The notes under the pieces: model-generated | What the model saw: the letters and a program-made list of their open reading frames with translations, nothing else | Databases searched by the model: none | Told to the model about the DNA's origin: nothing | Assembly (NCBI GenBank): GCA_050010115.1 | Contig: JBEKLQ010000100.1 | Coordinates: 1 to 15,818 of the forward strand | Reading direction: 5' to 3' | DNA from: JAKACA01 sp050010115 | GTDB taxonomy: Bacteria; Actinomycetota; Acidimicrobiia; Acidimicrobiales; Bog-793 | Length of the DNA stretch: 15,818 bases | Program-made: the position numbers and the translations under genes | In this document: one piece after another, positions 14,833 through 15,818 of the stretch | Numbering within the stretch: the first letter of the stretch is position 1 | Layout of the letters: the number at the start of each line of letters is the position of its first letter

Positions 14833-15212
14833 ACCACACATCACGTTCGCTATTGACCCGGTCAGGCCGGCGGCCGATCGGACGCCAGAAACGCCGCCAC
14901 CTCGGCGATGTCGGACAGCCTGGGTGCCCGGCGGAGCGCGGCCATCCCGGCAATCATCTGCTCAACGGTCTACGGCTCAGGCGCGCCCGGACCGCCGGCT
15001 CCGATCAGCCTCTCCTTCGACAGGGTCTCGGCGACGCCGGCGGTCCAGATGCCGCAGACACGCACGCCATGTGGTCCAAGCTCGGCCACCGCATGAACGC
15101 CTCCGTCGCCGCGTCGACCGGACCAGTGCTTCCCGGATGTCACCGCCACCGTTGCCGGACGAACGACGTCGAGGAACTCCGTGGGCACGGTTACTGTCGA
15201 CAGCCGTCGATC
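14833..15212 (-). pseudogene. Short-chain dehydrogenase/reductase remnant (C-terminal part, stop codon and frameshift)
   Basis: Reading the minus strand across three segments reconstructs the C-terminal third of an SDR. The first contains VAELGPHGVRVCGIWTAGVA and ETLSKERL. It ends at an in-frame TAG (14970-14972), after which the same frame continues TVEQMIAGMAALRRAPRLSD through IAEVAAFLASDR. A one-base shift near 14875 is then needed to read AAGLTGSIANVMCG, the usual SDR ending. The Rossmann NAD(P) motif and the YxxxK active site are missing, since the frame closes at a TGA at 15213-15215 and the sppA stop is only about 50 bases away. The last segment shares its frame with the downstream hydrolase gene. 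Not expected to be functional. Confidence 0.75.
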
Positions 15213-15267
15213 TCAGCGAGACGCATGAAGGAGCTCGCACGGGTACCTACCGGTGCGGCCTCGGTCG

Positions 15268-15818
15268 TCAGGGCAGCCAGTACCTTCCTGGGTCGCAGCC
15301 AAGGTGGAGCATCACCTGGTTCCTAGGGAGGCCGGCCGCCACTCGTGCGAGGGCATCACTCCCTCGGCCGAGGAGCATCCGTCCGCCCTCGCCGACGGAC
15401 GCCGCCGCCGCGATGTCGTCGCTGCTGTGTGGTTGATTGGAGGGGAGACGACCTAACCGGCCCGGCCTTTGAGGGATGGGCTTGGGCCGGGCCCGCGTTC
15501 CGGAGGGGGCGCCACTGAGTTCGACGGCCAGTGCCATGGCTCGTTGGAGTCCCCCGAGCTCATCGACAAGCCTGATGTTCATGGCGTCCGCGCCCGTCCA
15601 CACTCGGCCTTTGGCTATCTCGAGGACCCTCTCGATCGGGAGCTTCCGCCCTTCGGCTACCCGCCGCGTGAAGACGTCGTAAACGTCGTCGAGCTCGGAG
15701 TCCGTCCGCTGACGCCGCGCCGCTGAGAGAGCCCGGTTGACCGAGAACATCGACGGCTCGGCGCCGGTGTGGACCTCGTCGGCCATCACGTCCAGCTTGG
15801 CTTTGGCCCTGGCGAGCA
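15268..15818 (-). CDS. sppA: Signal peptide peptidase SppA (S49 family), C-terminal part (5' end outside window)
   Basis: About 183 residues of an S49 serine protease, open to the window edge, so the true start lies beyond base 15818. The visible part begins ...LARAKAKLDVMADEVHTGAE and runs through FTRRVAEGRKLPIERVLEIA, KGRVWTGADAMNIRLVDELG and GLQRAMALAVELSG, which is the C-terminal lobe of SppA 67K-type enzymes. These are membrane-bound and degrade cleaved signal peptides. The catalytic Ser/Lys region is not in the window. A low-complexity Pro/Arg-rich linker and a tail of about 65 residues follow the domain up to the TGA at 15268; that tail has no recognised motif. Confidence 0.88.
   Translation of the reverse strand, partial: LARAKAKLDVMADEVHTGAEPSMFSVNRALSAARRQRTDSELDDVYDVFTRRVAEGRKLPIERVLEIAKGRVWTGADAMNIRLVDELGGLQRAMALAVELSGAPSGTRARPKPIPQRPGRLGRLPSNQPHSSDDIAAAASVGEGGRMLLGRGSDALARVAAGLPRNQVMLHLGCDPGRYWLP

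Noticed and set aside
15253..15726. Plus-strand open frames opposite sppA
   Set aside because: The minus strand matches the S49 peptidase C-terminal lobe; the plus-strand translations are shadows.

Overview
The window is GC-rich, densely packed DNA with many GTG starts and start/stop overlaps of the ATGA/GTGA type. Together with an actinobacterial-type group 3b [NiFe] hydrogenase operon, a DUF2630 gene and a calcium-dodecin-like gene, this points to a high-GC actinobacterium. The class cannot be fixed from the sequence; Acidimicrobiia or a related lineage is a guess.

Layout. (1) 1-2936, plus strand: the 3' end of a non-ribosomal peptide synthetase (end of A domain, carrier domain, thioesterase), an overlapping Sfp-type phosphopantetheinyl transferase that could activate it, and an overlapping DedA-type membrane protein. 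(2) 3016-3261, minus: a small DUF2630 gene. (3) 3551-9891, plus: an eight-gene operon in which every gene overlaps the next. It encodes a group 3b NAD(P)-linked [NiFe] hydrogenase (beta, gamma, small and large subunits), a cyclic-nucleotide-binding-fold protein without a DNA-binding domain, the maturation protease, HypC, and a DUF6390-like protein. A DosR/DevR-like palindrome and a -10 element placed for leaderless transcription lie just upstream, suggesting hypoxia or redox control. (4) 9911-10285, minus: a GH127 glycosidase gene reduced to its two ends. (5) 10419-12771, plus: a nitrilase-superfamily amidohydrolase followed by an APC-family permease, probably an uptake-and-hydrolysis pair. 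(6) 12853-15818, all minus: a broken IPT/TIG-domain gene, a calcium-dodecin-like gene, an alpha/beta hydrolase, a truncated and frameshifted short-chain dehydrogenase, and the C-terminal part of a signal peptide peptidase SppA running off the window.

The points most worth a second look are the hydrogenase operon's promoter, the internal HypC-like domain that I read in the DUF6390-like protein (matching Cys and His of HypC), the helix-turn-helix-free cyclic-nucleotide-fold protein inside the operon, and the NRPS thioesterase with Asn where the catalytic Asp is expected. At least three gene remnants flank otherwise intact genes in the right-hand third, so that part looks like a zone of gene decay. 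No CRISPR array, tRNA, rRNA or insertion sequence was seen.
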